In this document: positions 7,920-17,413 of the stretch, one piece after another
How the letters are laid out: each line of letters starts with the position of its first letter
Numbering within the stretch: the stretch's first letter is position 1
From: Nocardiopsis sinuspersici
GTDB lineage: Bacteria; Actinomycetota; Actinomycetes; Streptosporangiales; Streptosporangiaceae
Length of the DNA: 64,000 nt
Direction of reading: 5' to 3'
NCBI GenBank assembly: GCA_008638415.1
Contig: VWVT01000004.1
Coordinates: 368,901 to 432,900, forward strand
Notes under the pieces: model-generated
The model's input: only the letters and a program-made list of their open reading frames with translations
Database searches by the model: none
What the model was told of the DNA's origin: nothing
Program-made: the position numbers and the translations under genes

Positions 7920-9452
7920 ATGGTCGAACGCAGAGCCCTCGACATGGACTCCCCGGCGGTCAGCGACCGGTTCCGCCTGTTCAACTTCACCCGGCGCGAC
8001 GACCACGTCACCTACCTGTGGATCCTGCGGGCCATGGACCGCCTGCGCGAGGTCCACCAGGTCCAGGTGGCCCCCGACGACGTCGCCGCCGCCCTGCGCG
8101 AACTCGCCGCGTCCCACGACCAGGTGCCCGTCGCCGACCGGAACCTGCGCGACCGCCTGGACGAACTCCACGCCGACCGCGTCGTGCACCGCTTCGACGA
8201 CGCCTCCCGGGCCGGGAACCTCACGCGCTACCGCAACCGCCAGTCGGTGTACCAGTTCAGCGAGCTCGGCTACCGGGCCTACCAGTCGGTCGAGAACCTG
8301 CTGGGCGCGCGCATCGAGGACGTCAACCTGTCCCGGCTGGTCTTCTCCGAGGTCCTGGACGACCTGCGCGCCCTGGCCGAGGCCAACCGCACCGGACAGG
8401 ACGAACAGGTCTACCGCAGGCTCTCGCGCCTGGACTCGGCCATGGAGGACATGGGGCGCCGCTCCGCCCAGTTCCACGTCACCCTGGGTGAGATCCTGCG
8501 CTCCACCGACGCCTCCCCGGACATGTTCCTGCGGCACAAGAACGCCCTGCTGGTGCACATGAGCGACTTCACGGCCGAGCTCGACCGCTACCTGCCCCGC
8601 CTGGACCGGGCCGTGCGCGAGGTGGAGGCCACCGGGCTGGCCACGCTGCTGTCCCGCGCCTCCGGGCGCGACGAGCGCCTGTTCATGGAGCGCGACGAGC
8701 GCCTTGCGGACTGGCGGCGCCGCTGGCGGGCACTGCGCGCCTGGTTCGCCTCCGACGACGACGCCATCCCCACACGCGCGGCCGAACTGCACTCGGCCAC
8801 CCGCTCCGCGGTCTCGGGCGTCATCGCCCTGCTGCGCCAGATCACCGAGGCCCAGCGCGGCGGCGTCAACCGCTCCACCCAGCTTCGGCACCTGGCCGAG
8901 TGGGTGTTCAACACCCCCGACGACGGCGCCGCGCACGCCCTGATGGGCGCCGCCTTCAACGTCCGCTCCGCCCGGCACCTGGGCGTGGCCCACGACGACG
9001 AGGAACAGATCACGCCCAACACGACCTGGTGGGACGCCCCCGGGGTGGAGGTGTCGGTGACACTGTTCCGCAGTGGCACCGCGCCCACCACGGGCGTGCC
9101 CAAACCGGTGCGGCGCAACCCCGGCGCCCAGGCGCGCCTGCGCGGACGGCAGGCCGCCGGCCGGGCCGCCGAACGCGAGGCCGCCGCCCGCCTGATCGAG
9201 CGGGGCGCCCACGACCGCGTCCTGGACGAGGCCGACACCCGCGTCCTGCTGCGCCTGGTCACCCGCGCCCTGGAGGGGCGCACGGTCGTCGCCGGACGCC
9301 TGTCCTCGGCCGCCGGCGCGGGCGACGGCACCATGGTCCGCCTGGTCCCCGACCCGGCGGGCAGCACCGTCCGCACCAGCCAGGGCCGCCTGCACCTGCC
9401 GGGCCTGCGCCTGGAGGTCACCGGCCACCGGACCCGAACGAAGAACGTGTGA
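7920..9452 (+). CDS. jetA: Wadjet type I subunit JetA (TIGR02677/DUF2397)
   Basis: A 510-residue protein whose N-terminus (RLFNFTRRDDHVTYLWILRA) and overall composition match the TIGR02677 family, the kleisin-like JetA of type I Wadjet systems. JetA bridges the heads of the SMC protein JetC and, with JetB, forms a MukBEF-like loader that extrudes circular DNA. The ATG at 7920 has a weak purine-rich site before it. Its stop overlaps the jetB start by one base (TGATG), and jetB overlaps jetC in the same way, so the three genes are translated as a coupled operon. No gene lies in the 220 bases upstream. The family assignment rests on recognition of the protein and the gene order, not on a profile search. 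Confidence 0.85.
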   Translation: MVERRALDMDSPAVSDRFRLFNFTRRDDHVTYLWILRAMDRLREVHQVQVAPDDVAAALRELAASHDQVPVADRNLRDRLDELHADRVVHRFDDASRAGNLTRYRNRQSVYQFSELGYRAYQSVENLLGARIEDVNLSRLVFSEVLDDLRALAEANRTGQDEQVYRRLSRLDSAMEDMGRRSAQFHVTLGEILRSTDASPDMFLRHKNALLVHMSDFTAELDRYLPRLDRAVREVEATGLATLLSRASGRDERLFMERDERLADWRRRWRALRAWFASDDDAIPTRAAELHSATRSAVSGVIALLRQITEAQRGGVNRSTQLRHLAEWVFNTPDDGAAHALMGAAFNVRSARHLGVAHDDEEQITPNTTWWDAPGVEVSVTLFRSGTAPTTGVPKPVRRNPGAQARLRGRQAAGRAAEREAAARLIERGAHDRVLDEADTRVLLRLVTRALEGRTVVAGRLSSAAGAGDGTMVRLVPDPAGSTVRTSQGRLHLPGLRLEVTGHRTRTKNV

Positions 9453-10942
9453 TGCCCCGACTCTTCGCCCGCACGGTCGCCCCCGCCGACCTGGGCTCCT
9501 ACCAGCAGGCCGTGCGCCGTGTCCTGACGTGCGACCTCATCACCGCCGCGCGCCCGCGCCCCGGCGTCCTGGACCAGGTACTGCGCTGGGCCGACGAGCT
9601 CGCCGCCGACCTGGAGCGGCTCTTCGGCTACACCCTGGTCGCCACCACCGGCCACGTGCGCCTGGTCCGCGAGATCGACGCCCTGGACCCCACCCAGCGC
9701 CAGACCTTCTCGCGCAGGGGCAGGCCCTTCGACCGGCGCAGGCTCGCCTACCTGTGCCTGCTGCTGGCCGCCTTCCAGCGCTCGCAGATCGAAATCAGCC
9801 TCGCCGACCTGGTCGGCCGCCTCACCCCCACCGCCAACGCCGTCGAGGGGCTGGGCTACGACCCCACCGACGGCACGCACAAGGCCGCGCTGGTCGACGT
9901 CGCCCACTGGCTGGTGGACCGGGGCGCCCTGCACCTGTCCGACGGGTCCCTGGAGGCCTGGGCCGCGGGCGGCGAGCAGGGCGACGCCCTCTTCGACATC
10001 GACCACGAGGTGTGCGAGGTGCTGTTTCGCCCGGCACGCCCGGTCCAGCACCTGAGCAGCGCGGCGGGACTGCTCTCCGACCCGCTCACCGAGGGCTCGC
10101 CGCGCGAGCAGGCGGCCCGCCGGGCCCGGCGGCTGCTGGTGGAGCAGCCGGTCGTGTACTACGCCGACGTCGAACCCGCGGTCGCCGCCGTCCTGCGCGG
10201 CCGGGGCGTGGCCGAGGACCTGGCCCGCGCCACTGGGCTCAGGGTCGAGCGCCGGGCCGAGGGCGTCCTGCTGGCCGACCCCGCCGGCACCTTCACCGAC
10301 CGGCCCTTCCCCGGCAGGGGCGGCGCGGTCAACCGCACCGCCGGACTGCTGCTGGCCAAGGTGGCCGATCTGTTGGAGACCTCCCTGGCCGCGCTGGTCA
10401 CGCTGCCCGTGCCCCCGCACGCCGCCGACCAGGCCGAACTCGTCCGGCTCGTGGACGCCGGGCTGCCCCGCGACGGCGTCGTGGCCGAACTCGCCTGGAC
10501 GGTGGAGCCCTCCTCGGGAACGCGGGAGGGTGAGGCGAACGCGCGGCTGGAGGCCCCCCTGGTCGAGCGCGGCCGGTGGGAGACCATGATCCACGAGCTC
10601 TTCGCCGAGTTCGGCGCCTCCTCCTTCGGCGGCGCCTGGCAGCAGGACCCCTACGGCCTGCTGGACGCCGCACTGGCCCTGCTCGCCGAGCTCTCCCTGG
10701 TCCGGCCGGTCCCCGGCGGCGCCCTGGTGCTCCCGGCCGCCTCCCGCTACCGCAACCTCCAGGGCGCGCTGCCCGAACGCGCCGACGCGGGCCAGCTTCC
10801 CCTGGGACTGTCCGACCTTCGGCCCTCCGACGACGCGCAGCCCTTCGACGGGGCGCCCGCCGATGCCGAGGAGCCCGCCGCGTCCGCAGAGGCCGCCGCG
10901 CCCGCCCCCGCAGCCGACCACATTTGCGCGGAAGGAAACTGA
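9452..10942 (+). CDS. jetB: Wadjet type I subunit JetB (TIGR02678/DUF2398)
   Basis: A 496-residue protein of the TIGR02678 family, the KITE/winged-helix partner of JetA. Typical features are the LTCDLITAARPRPG start region, the AFQRSQIEISLADLVGRL helix around residue 110 and repeated winged-helix-like segments. In Wadjet I two JetB dimerise on JetA. The ATG at 9452 overlaps the jetA stop. The last ~45 residues are a low-complexity Ala/Pro/Glu tail (EEPAASAEAAAPAPAA), not needed for the fold and typical of high-GC actinomycetes. The stop TGA overlaps the ATG of jetC by one base. Confidence 0.85.
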   Translation: MPRLFARTVAPADLGSYQQAVRRVLTCDLITAARPRPGVLDQVLRWADELAADLERLFGYTLVATTGHVRLVREIDALDPTQRQTFSRRGRPFDRRRLAYLCLLLAAFQRSQIEISLADLVGRLTPTANAVEGLGYDPTDGTHKAALVDVAHWLVDRGALHLSDGSLEAWAAGGEQGDALFDIDHEVCEVLFRPARPVQHLSSAAGLLSDPLTEGSPREQAARRARRLLVEQPVVYYADVEPAVAAVLRGRGVAEDLARATGLRVERRAEGVLLADPAGTFTDRPFPGRGGAVNRTAGLLLAKVADLLETSLAALVTLPVPPHAADQAELVRLVDAGLPRDGVVAELAWTVEPSSGTREGEANARLEAPLVERGRWETMIHELFAEFGASSFGGAWQQDPYGLLDAALALLAELSLVRPVPGGALVLPAASRYRNLQGALPERADAGQLPLGLSDLRPSDDAQPFDGAPADAEEPAASAEAAAPAPAADHICAEGN

Positions 10943-13900
10943 TGTCCCCCAGGAGCGACCGATTCCGGCCCAGCCGTGCCGGTGTGATCAACGTCTGGGA
11001 CTACGTCGACGAGGAGTTCGTCTTCGCCGACGGGCGCCTCGTCCTGCGAGGACACAACGGCTCGGGCAAGACCAAGGCCCTGGAGGTGCTCTTCCCGTTC
11101 ATCCTGGACGGGTACACCGACGCCCGCCGCCTCGATCCCTTCAGCGGCCAGAACCGCACCATGAAGTCCAACCTGCTCTACCGCGGCCAGGACGCCGAGT
11201 ACGGGTACGTGTGGATGGAGTTCGCCCGCCCGGTGCCGGACGCGGCCCCGGCCCCGGACCCGGCCTCCGCGCCCGCCCCGGGCCTGGGGAGCGCGGGCAC
11301 CGAGACGGTCACCCTGGTCGTCGGCCTGCGCGCGCACAGGCACCGCGACGGCGTCATCCCCTCCTTCTTCGTCACCGACCAGCGCCTGGGCGTGGACTTC
11401 GGCCTGCTCGCCTCCGACGGGCGCCCGCTCACCGAGAGGCAGCTCAAGGCGGCCCTGGGCGAGACCGCCTTCCAGTCCACCGCCGCCGACTACCGCCGTG
11501 CCGTGGACGCCCGCCTGTTCGGCCTCGGCGAGCGCTACGTCCAGCTGCTCGACCTGCTCCTGGCGCTGCGCCGTCCCCTGCTGGCCAAGGACCTGGACCC
11601 CGAGAAGGTCTCCGAGACCCTCACCAGCGGACTGAGCCCCCTGGACGAGGAGCTCGTCGACCAGGCCGCCCGCGACTTCACCAACCTGGCCGCGGTGCAG
11701 CGCCGCTTCGACCAGGCCACCACCGCCCACGCCGCGACCACGGCCTTCGTGGAGGAGTACGCCTCCTACCTCACCCTCCACGCCCGCCACCGCCTGGCCC
11801 GCGTGCGCACCGCCACCGGGCAGACCGCGGAGCAGGCCCGAGCCATCACCGAGGCCCGCGACACCCGTGAGCGGGCCGCCCTCGCGCACGCGACCGCCAC
11901 CAAGCAGGCCGAGGAGCACGACGCGCAGGTCCGCCGGCTCGCGGCGCGCAGGAGCGGGCTGGAGGCACACGAGGCCTTTCGCAGCCACGCCGCCCTGGAG
12001 ATCGAGCGCGCGCACAGCGCCGAGACCGCGCGCCAGCTGGAGGAGCAGCGGGGCAGGCTCGACGAGCAGGCGGGAGAGGTCACCGCCCTGAGGCGGGAGG
12101 CCGACCAGGTCGCCGCCAGCCTCGAACACGGGCGGGCCCGCACCCGTGAACTGGCCGCGGAACTGGCCGAGACCGTCGCGCAGGCCGGACTCGACCACGA
12201 CGGCGAGGGCCCCGTCGACACCGGCGACGACCTGCCCGTCACCGCCCAGGCGCGCGCCACCGCACGCCGCGCCGACGTGGCGGCGGTACGCGAGCTCCTG
12301 GGCGACCTCGCCCGGGCCGAGGCCGCGCGCGGCACCGCGGAGAGGGCCGGTGCCCAGGCCGACGACAGGCTCCGGCTGCGTGAGCGGGAATGCGAGCGGG
12401 CGGACGGGGAGCTGGCCGCCGCCCGCCGCGCCGCCGCCGAGGAGCTCACGGTGTGGGCCGAGCACTGGGCTGAGGGCCCGGCCCCGGTCACCGACGCCGC
12501 CTGTGCGCGTGCCCTGACCGAGGCTCTGGAGGGCTTCGGCGAACCCGGGACTCCCACCCTGGCGGAGGTCTACGGCGAGCACACCGACCAGCGGCGCCTG
12601 GACGCCGCCGCGCACGTGCGCACCCTGGAGACCCGCCGCGACCAGCTCGACGCCGAGGTCGGGCCGCTCACCCGCGAGCGCGAGGACATCGCCGCCGAAC
12701 GCGACGACGCGCCGCCCGCCGACGACCGGCGCACCGCCCCGCGCGAGGGCCGCCCCGGCGCCCCGTTGTGGCGGCTGGTCCGCTTCGCCGACGGGATCCC
12801 CGACGCCGACGCCGCAGCGGTCGAGGGCGCCCTGCACGGCGCGGGCCTGCTCACCGCCTGGGTGCACCCCGACGCCGACGCCACCAGCGCCGCCCTCGCC
12901 GACGGCGACGCAGACGCCTACCTGCTGCCCGGCGACGCCACCGTCGCGGGCCGGGGCCCCACCCTGGCCGACGTGCTGGTGCCCGAGCAGCAGGACCTGG
13001 TCCCCGAGCACGTCATCGCCCGTGTCCTGGAGTCGGTGCGCCTCACCGACACCGAACCCACGGGCCCCACCGTCATCGGGGGAGCGGCCGCGCACACGGT
13101 CAGCACCCGGGCGCACTTCTCCCAGGGGGTCCTCGTGGGCGCGCACCCCAAGGCCGCCCCCGAGTTCGTCGGAGCCACCAACCGCGCCCACCGCCGCCGC
13201 GAACGCCTGGCCGACCGCGACGCTCGCATCGCCGGGCTCACCGAGCAGCGCGCACGGATCACCGGGCAGATCGACGGGGCCGGCGAACTCCTCAAGGCCT
13301 TCTCCCAGGCACGCACCGCCCTGCCCGACACCACCCCCGTCGACCGGGGCGTGCGCCGGGCCGCGGAGCAGTCCGCCCTGCTGGCCTCGGCGCGCGCCGA
13401 GAGCGAGGAGCGCCGCCGCGAGCTGGACGCCGCGGTCGCCGAGGTGGACGCCCACCGCCACCAGGTGCGGTCGGTGGCCACCGAACGCGCCATGCCCGTC
13501 CACCCTGGGGCCGTGGACGCCGTCGCCCGGGCCGTGGACGACTTCATGGAGACCGCCCGCGCCCTGCACGCCGCACGTACCGAGGTCGCCCGGCACACCA
13601 CCGACCTGGACGGTCGAAGGGAGACCCTCACCCGGCTGGGCGGACGGCTGGAGCAGGACCGCGAACGCCATGAGGAGCGGGTGCGCGAGCACGAGCGGGC
13701 CGCCGCCGAGCTGGCCGCCAAGCTGGACGGCATCAGCGCTCCCGTCCAGGAGGTCATGGCCGAGCTGGAACAGGTCAAGGAGGACCTGCGCGGGGCCCGC
13801 GAGGCCCACCAGCGTGCGGAACGGGAGGCCGCGGCGGCCCACGAGTCGATGATCCGGGCCGACGAGAAGCTGGAGGGCGGACAGAGGGCCCTCACCGAGG

Positions 13901-15234
13901 CGTTCGCCACCCTGTTCGAGCAGGCCGACGCCTTCGCCGCCCTCACCCACCCCGACCTGCGCGCCACCCTGGGCGTGGACACCGCGTCCGCATGGCCCGA
14001 CCGCGACTCCTGGCCCACCGCCGGACGGGCCGCGGAGCAGATCCTGGAATCGGTCTCCTCCGATCCCGAGGCGACCGTGCGCGCCGTGCTCCCGGGCCGG
14101 GCCGCGGAGCTGCTCGACGCGTTCGACGCCTCCGTCGGCTCCGGTCCGGCCGTCACCGAAAGCGGCCTCAAGTCCGCCTCCACCCGGATCTCCGGTGCCC
14201 TGCGCGTCTTCCAGGACACCCTGGGCGGTGACGCCGAGGGATACCGGGTCGACCACGACCTCGGTGTCAGCGGGGTCATCACCGTGTTCGTCAACGACGA
14301 GACCGGCCGCAACCCCGTCTCCGCCTTCGCCCGCGTCATCGCCGAACGGGTCGAGGAGCAGGGCGCGCTGCTGCGCGACGAGGAGCGCGGCGTGCTGGAG
14401 GACGAGCTGCTCACCGGGATCGCCCAGCAGATCCACGAGCGGGTGCGCATCGCCCGCGACCTGGTCGCCGGCATGGACCGCGACACCCGCTCGCGTCCCA
14501 TGTCCTCGGGGACGCGGATCGGGATCCGCTGGAGCCGCTCGGACCGCGCCACAGAACACCAGGCCACCGCCGCACGCCTGCTCAAACGCGACGCCCCCGG
14601 CCTGGGCGACTCGGGGCTGACCCGGCTGCGCGAGGTCCTGCGGGAGATGATCGGCGAACACCACGCCGCCCACCCCCGCGCCACCTACAAACAGGTCCTG
14701 TCGGCGGTGCTGGACTACCGCACCTGGTACCGGTTCGAGCTGCGCATGGCCGTGCCCGGGCAGGAGGAGGTCAAGCTCACCAAGAACAAGCACGAGCAGA
14801 TGTCGGGCGGGGAGAAGTCCGCCGCGATCCACCTGCCGCTGTTCGCCGCGGCCAACGCCCTGTACACCTCCGCCAGGTCCACCTGCCCCCGGATGGTGGC
14901 CCTGGACGAGGCCTTCGCCGGGATCGACGACCGCTACAAGCCCGAGCTCATGGGGTTGACGGTCACCTTCGACCTGGACATGTTCATGACCGGGCACGAC
15001 CTGTGGGTGCACTACGACAGCGTGCCCATGGCCGCCCACTACGACATGCACCACGACAAGGGCGCGCACACCGTCTCGGCGATGCTCATGCTCTGGGACG
15101 GCACCCAGACCGTCGACGCCGACGCCGGGTTCTCCGGCAACGAGGAGCTGGCCGCCGAGCTGCTGGGCATCACCCCCAGCCGGTTCGCCCCGCTGTCGTC
15201 GGCCGGGACCCTGCTGGAGGAGACCGGTGAGTGA
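10942..15234 (+). CDS. jetC: Wadjet type I SMC-like ATPase JetC (TIGR02680)
   Basis: A 1430-residue SMC-type ATPase. Walker A is GHNGSGKT (residues 37-44), directly after the family start RFRPSRAGVINVWDY. A long Arg/Glu/Ala-rich region typical of coiled coils fills most of residues 230-1200, interrupted near 600-760 by a non-coiled hinge. At the C-terminus lie the ABC signature QMSGGEKSA (about 1285-1293) and Walker B with catalytic Glu, MVALDEAF (1318-1325). All ATPase residues are intact. A ribosome site AAGGA precedes the start. In type I Wadjet the next gene encodes JetD, the toprim/Topo VI-like nuclease; here only a hairpin and then an opposing gene follow. Confidence 0.9.
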   Translation: MSPRSDRFRPSRAGVINVWDYVDEEFVFADGRLVLRGHNGSGKTKALEVLFPFILDGYTDARRLDPFSGQNRTMKSNLLYRGQDAEYGYVWMEFARPVPDAAPAPDPASAPAPGLGSAGTETVTLVVGLRAHRHRDGVIPSFFVTDQRLGVDFGLLASDGRPLTERQLKAALGETAFQSTAADYRRAVDARLFGLGERYVQLLDLLLALRRPLLAKDLDPEKVSETLTSGLSPLDEELVDQAARDFTNLAAVQRRFDQATTAHAATTAFVEEYASYLTLHARHRLARVRTATGQTAEQARAITEARDTRERAALAHATATKQAEEHDAQVRRLAARRSGLEAHEAFRSHAALEIERAHSAETARQLEEQRGRLDEQAGEVTALRREADQVAASLEHGRARTRELAAELAETVAQAGLDHDGEGPVDTGDDLPVTAQARATARRADVAAVRELLGDLARAEAARGTAERAGAQADDRLRLRERECERADGELAAARRAAAEELTVWAEHWAEGPAPVTDAACARALTEALEGFGEPGTPTLAEVYGEHTDQRRLDAAAHVRTLETRRDQLDAEVGPLTREREDIAAERDDAPPADDRRTAPREGRPGAPLWRLVRFADGIPDADAAAVEGALHGAGLLTAWVHPDADATSAALADGDADAYLLPGDATVAGRGPTLADVLVPEQQDLVPEHVIARVLESVRLTDTEPTGPTVIGGAAAHTVSTRAHFSQGVLVGAHPKAAPEFVGATNRAHRRRERLADRDARIAGLTEQRARITGQIDGAGELLKAFSQARTALPDTTPVDRGVRRAAEQSALLASARAESEERRRELDAAVAEVDAHRHQVRSVATERAMPVHPGAVDAVARAVDDFMETARALHAARTEVARHTTDLDGRRETLTRLGGRLEQDRERHEERVREHERAAAELAAKLDGISAPVQEVMAELEQVKEDLRGAREAHQRAEREAAAAHESMIRADEKLEGGQRALTEAFATLFEQADAFAALTHPDLRATLGVDTASAWPDRDSWPTAGRAAEQILESVSSDPEATVRAVLPGRAAELLDAFDASVGSGPAVTESGLKSASTRISGALRVFQDTLGGDAEGYRVDHDLGVSGVITVFVNDETGRNPVSAFARVIAERVEEQGALLRDEERGVLEDELLTGIAQQIHERVRIARDLVAGMDRDTRSRPMSSGTRIGIRWSRSDRATEHQATAARLLKRDAPGLGDSGLTRLREVLREMIGEHHAAHPRATYKQVLSAVLDYRTWYRFELRMAVPGQEEVKLTKNKHEQMSGGEKSAAIHLPLFAAANALYTSARSTCPRMVALDEAFAGIDDRYKPELMGLTVTFDLDMFMTGHDLWVHYDSVPMAAHYDMHHDKGAHTVSAMLMLWDGTQTVDADAGFSGNEELAAELLGITPSRFAPLSSAGTLLEETGE

Positions 15235-15245
15235 GGGGGCCGTCC

Positions 15246-15262
15246 CCGGCGGCCTCCGCCGG
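15246..15262 (+). terminator. Hairpin directly after jetC
   Basis: CCGGCGG (15246-15252) pairs with CCGCCGG (15256-15262) around a three-base loop, 12 bases past the jetC stop. It would end the operon and also faces the converging histidine kinase gene. The stem is only 7 bp, so its strength is uncertain. Confidence 0.4.
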
Positions 15263-15333
15263 AGGAGCACCGCCCGCTGAGCCGTTGCCCGCCCCGGCGG
15301 CCGTCGCGTGGGGAGGGCTCCGTCTCCGGTCGG

Positions 15334-16503
15334 TCACCCGCGCAGGGGGAGGCGGACCCGGGCGGTGAGCCCTCCGCCGGGGTTGGGCGTCAGGCGCAGC
15401 CCACCCCCGTGGGCCTCGGCGATACGCGCGACGATGGGCAGCCCCAGGCCGTGTCCCGCGCGCCCGGATCCGCCGGCGGCCACCCGGCCGCCGCCGCGGA
15501 GAAAGGGCTCGGTGAGGTTCTGGACCGGTTCGGTCAGGTGCGGCCCGGTGTTGCTGACGGTCAGCAGCGCGAGGCCGCGGTCCTGGGGGTCGGGCATGGC
15601 GGTCAGCACCACGCCGCCGTCCGCGGGCAGGTTGTGCCGCAGGGCGTTCTGCAGGAGGTTGACCACGAGCTGGCGCAACAGCACCCCGTCGCCGGTGACC
15701 GGCGACGCCTGGCTCCGGACCGAGACCGTGACGCCGAGGTCGGCGGCCTCCCCCTCGGTGGTCGCGACGGCCTCGCGGACCGTGTCCGACAGGTCGACCG
15801 GCTCCATGTCGGGCGGGGTCTGGGCGAGTGAGGAGAGTTGCAGCATGGCGTCGACGATCTCGATGCCGCGCTGGTTGGTCTCGTGCAGGCGGGCGACGAG
15901 GCGGGGGTGGTCCTGGCCGTGGGGGTCCGCTCTTGCCACGTCCAGCATGGTCCGGGTGATGGCCAGCGGAGTACGCAGTTCGTGGGAGGCGTTGGCGGCG
16001 AAGCGCTGTTGGATCTCGAAGGAGCGCTGGAGGCGGTCGAGCATGTGGTCGAAGGTGTCGGACAGGTCGGTGAACTCGTCCCGCCGGCCGCGCAGCCCGA
16101 TCCGGTGGTCCAGGGAGCCGTCGGCGGCCCGCCGGGCGGCCCGGGTGATCTCCTGTAGCGGCCGCAGCACACGGCCCGCGATCACCCAGCCTCCCCACAG
16201 GCCGATGACCGCCAAGGCGACGAGCGCGAGCCCCGAGGCCTCCAGCAGGGTCTCCAGGATCTCCTGGCGGGAGGCGACGTGCGACACCGACGGGTCCGTC
16301 GTGGACAGCGGATAGCTGGGAACGTAACGCATCCCCAGGTAGAGGACCGCCAGCGTGGCCGCCCCGGCGACGTTGAGGAAGAGCGCGTAGCTCAGCGCCA
16401 GTCTCATCCGTGCCGTCAACCGCCGCGGGCGCCACGCCAGTGCCGGAGCGCGCCCGGTCGTCACCGCCGCACCGCCGTGGACTGGTGCTTCGCCGCCGTT
16501 CAC
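15334..16503 (-). CDS. Sensor histidine kinase
   Basis: A 389-residue membrane kinase. Two hydrophobic helices (about 34-57 and 87-109) bracket a short extracytoplasmic loop of ~30 residues, followed by a HAMP-like segment, the H-box NASHELRTPL with His174, the N-box (VVNLLQNALRHN, about 281-292) and the G-box GHGLGLPIV. This is the short-loop architecture of VanS-like and other intramembrane-type sensors. Its start overlaps the regulator stop by four bases (ATGA), so the pair is one operon with the regulator first. The divergent gene encodes a VanY-like peptidase, suggesting that cell-wall stress or precursor state is what is sensed. Confidence 0.85.
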   Translation of the reverse strand: MNGGEAPVHGGAAVTTGRAPALAWRPRRLTARMRLALSYALFLNVAGAATLAVLYLGMRYVPSYPLSTTDPSVSHVASRQEILETLLEASGLALVALAVIGLWGGWVIAGRVLRPLQEITRAARRAADGSLDHRIGLRGRRDEFTDLSDTFDHMLDRLQRSFEIQQRFAANASHELRTPLAITRTMLDVARADPHGQDHPRLVARLHETNQRGIEIVDAMLQLSSLAQTPPDMEPVDLSDTVREAVATTEGEAADLGVTVSVRSQASPVTGDGVLLRQLVVNLLQNALRHNLPADGGVVLTAMPDPQDRGLALLTVSNTGPHLTEPVQNLTEPFLRGGGRVAAGGSGRAGHGLGLPIVARIAEAHGGGLRLTPNPGGGLTARVRLPLRG

Positions 16504-17174
16504 CGGTACCGACCGGTCTCTTCGAGGCGGTAGCCGACCCCGGGCACCGTGCGTATGGCCGACGGTTCACCGAGCCGCTTGCGCAGCGTGGAGATGGTGA
16601 TCCGCACGGCGTTGGTGAAGGGGTCGGCGTTCTCGTCCCACGCCCGCTCCAACAGCGTCTCCGCGCTGACGACCCCGCCCCCGGCGGTCATGAGCACCTC
16701 CAGGACGGCGAACTGCTTGCGGGTGAGGTGTACGTAGGCGCCCGAGCGGTGGACCTCGCGCCGGAACGGGTCGAGCCGGATTCCCGCGTACTCCAGGGCC
16801 GGAGGCGCGCCCCGGCTCGGGCGGCGGGCCAGGGAACGCAGCCTTACCACGAGTTCCTCCAGGTCGAACGGCTTGGTCAGGTAGTCGTCCGCTCCCAGTT
16901 CGAACCCGGCGACCTTCTCCCGCAGGCGGCTCGCGGCCGTGAGCATGAGCACCCGGCACCCGAGCCGCCGCCCGACGATGTCCCGGCAGACGTCGTCGCC
17001 GTGCGTGCCGGGGATGTCGCGGTCCAGGACGACCACGTCGTACTCGTTCACGCCCAGCCTCTCCAGGGCTGCGTCGCCGTCCCCGGCGATGTCGGAGGCG
17101 ATCGCCTCCAGCCGCAGCCCCGCCTGCACGGCCTCGGCGAGGTAGGGCTCGTCCTCGACGATCAGCACGCGCAT
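16500..17174 (-). CDS. OmpR/PhoB-family response regulator
   Basis: A 224-residue regulator. The receiver domain has acidic residues ED at 7-8, the phosphoacceptor Asp51 (VVLDRDIPG), Thr80 and Lys102 (LTKPF). The C-terminal winged helix (about 125-222) carries LTRKQFAVLEVL and VRITISTLRKRLG, typical of the OmpR/PhoB DNA-binding domain. ATG 17174 is selected because GGAGGGGG lies just upstream and the receiver begins directly (MRVLIVEDEP); longer in-frame extensions are not credible. It probably binds the inverted repeats in the 240-base divergent region and so controls the VanY-like gene and its own operon. Confidence 0.88.
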   Translation of the reverse strand: MRVLIVEDEPYLAEAVQAGLRLEAIASDIAGDGDAALERLGVNEYDVVVLDRDIPGTHGDDVCRDIVGRRLGCRVLMLTAASRLREKVAGFELGADDYLTKPFDLEELVVRLRSLARRPSRGAPPALEYAGIRLDPFRREVHRSGAYVHLTRKQFAVLEVLMTAGGGVVSAETLLERAWDENADPFTNAVRITISTLRKRLGEPSAIRTVPGVGYRLEETGRYR

Positions 17175-17293
17175 CCGCTGTCCCCCTCCGTCGCCTGGTA
17201 CGGCACCGTGTCCGATCCCGCCCCTCCGGAGCGCGGACCCGAGGAGGGGCGGTCCGCTCACACGGCGAGGCCTGGTCACCGGACCCCATTGAA

Positions 17294-17333
17294 CGCGATG
17301 GCACCTATCGCGAACGTATCGAAAAACCGATAC
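17294..17333. promoter_or_regulatory. Two adjacent inverted repeats between the regulator and the VanY-like gene
   Basis: CGCGAT (17294-17299) pairs with ATCGCG (17307-17312), and GTATCG (17316-17321) with CGATAC (17328-17333). Each left arm is preceded by GAAC, so the unit GAAC-NNATCG-like recurs at a spacing of about 21-22 bases, two helical turns. This is a likely binding region for the response regulator. Confidence 0.5.
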
Positions 17334-17413
17334 GGCCGTGCAACACCGCTTGTACTTCGCTTGTGGCGACGAGGACCCCACGCATCGGACACGCGATGCC
17401 TGAGAGGCGAAAG

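Noticed and set aside
10747-15270. A 1507-codon open frame antisense to jetC
   Set aside because: It is low-complexity Gly/Val/Gln sequence produced by the high GC of jetC in another frame; jetC has clear ATPase motifs and coupled starts.
15227-15280. A 17-codon frame (GTG) overlapping the jetC stop, at the place where jetD should start
   Set aside because: Too short, and the residues do not resemble the TIGR02679 start; the hairpin at 15246-15262 lies within it. It might be a stub of a lost jetD but cannot be supported.
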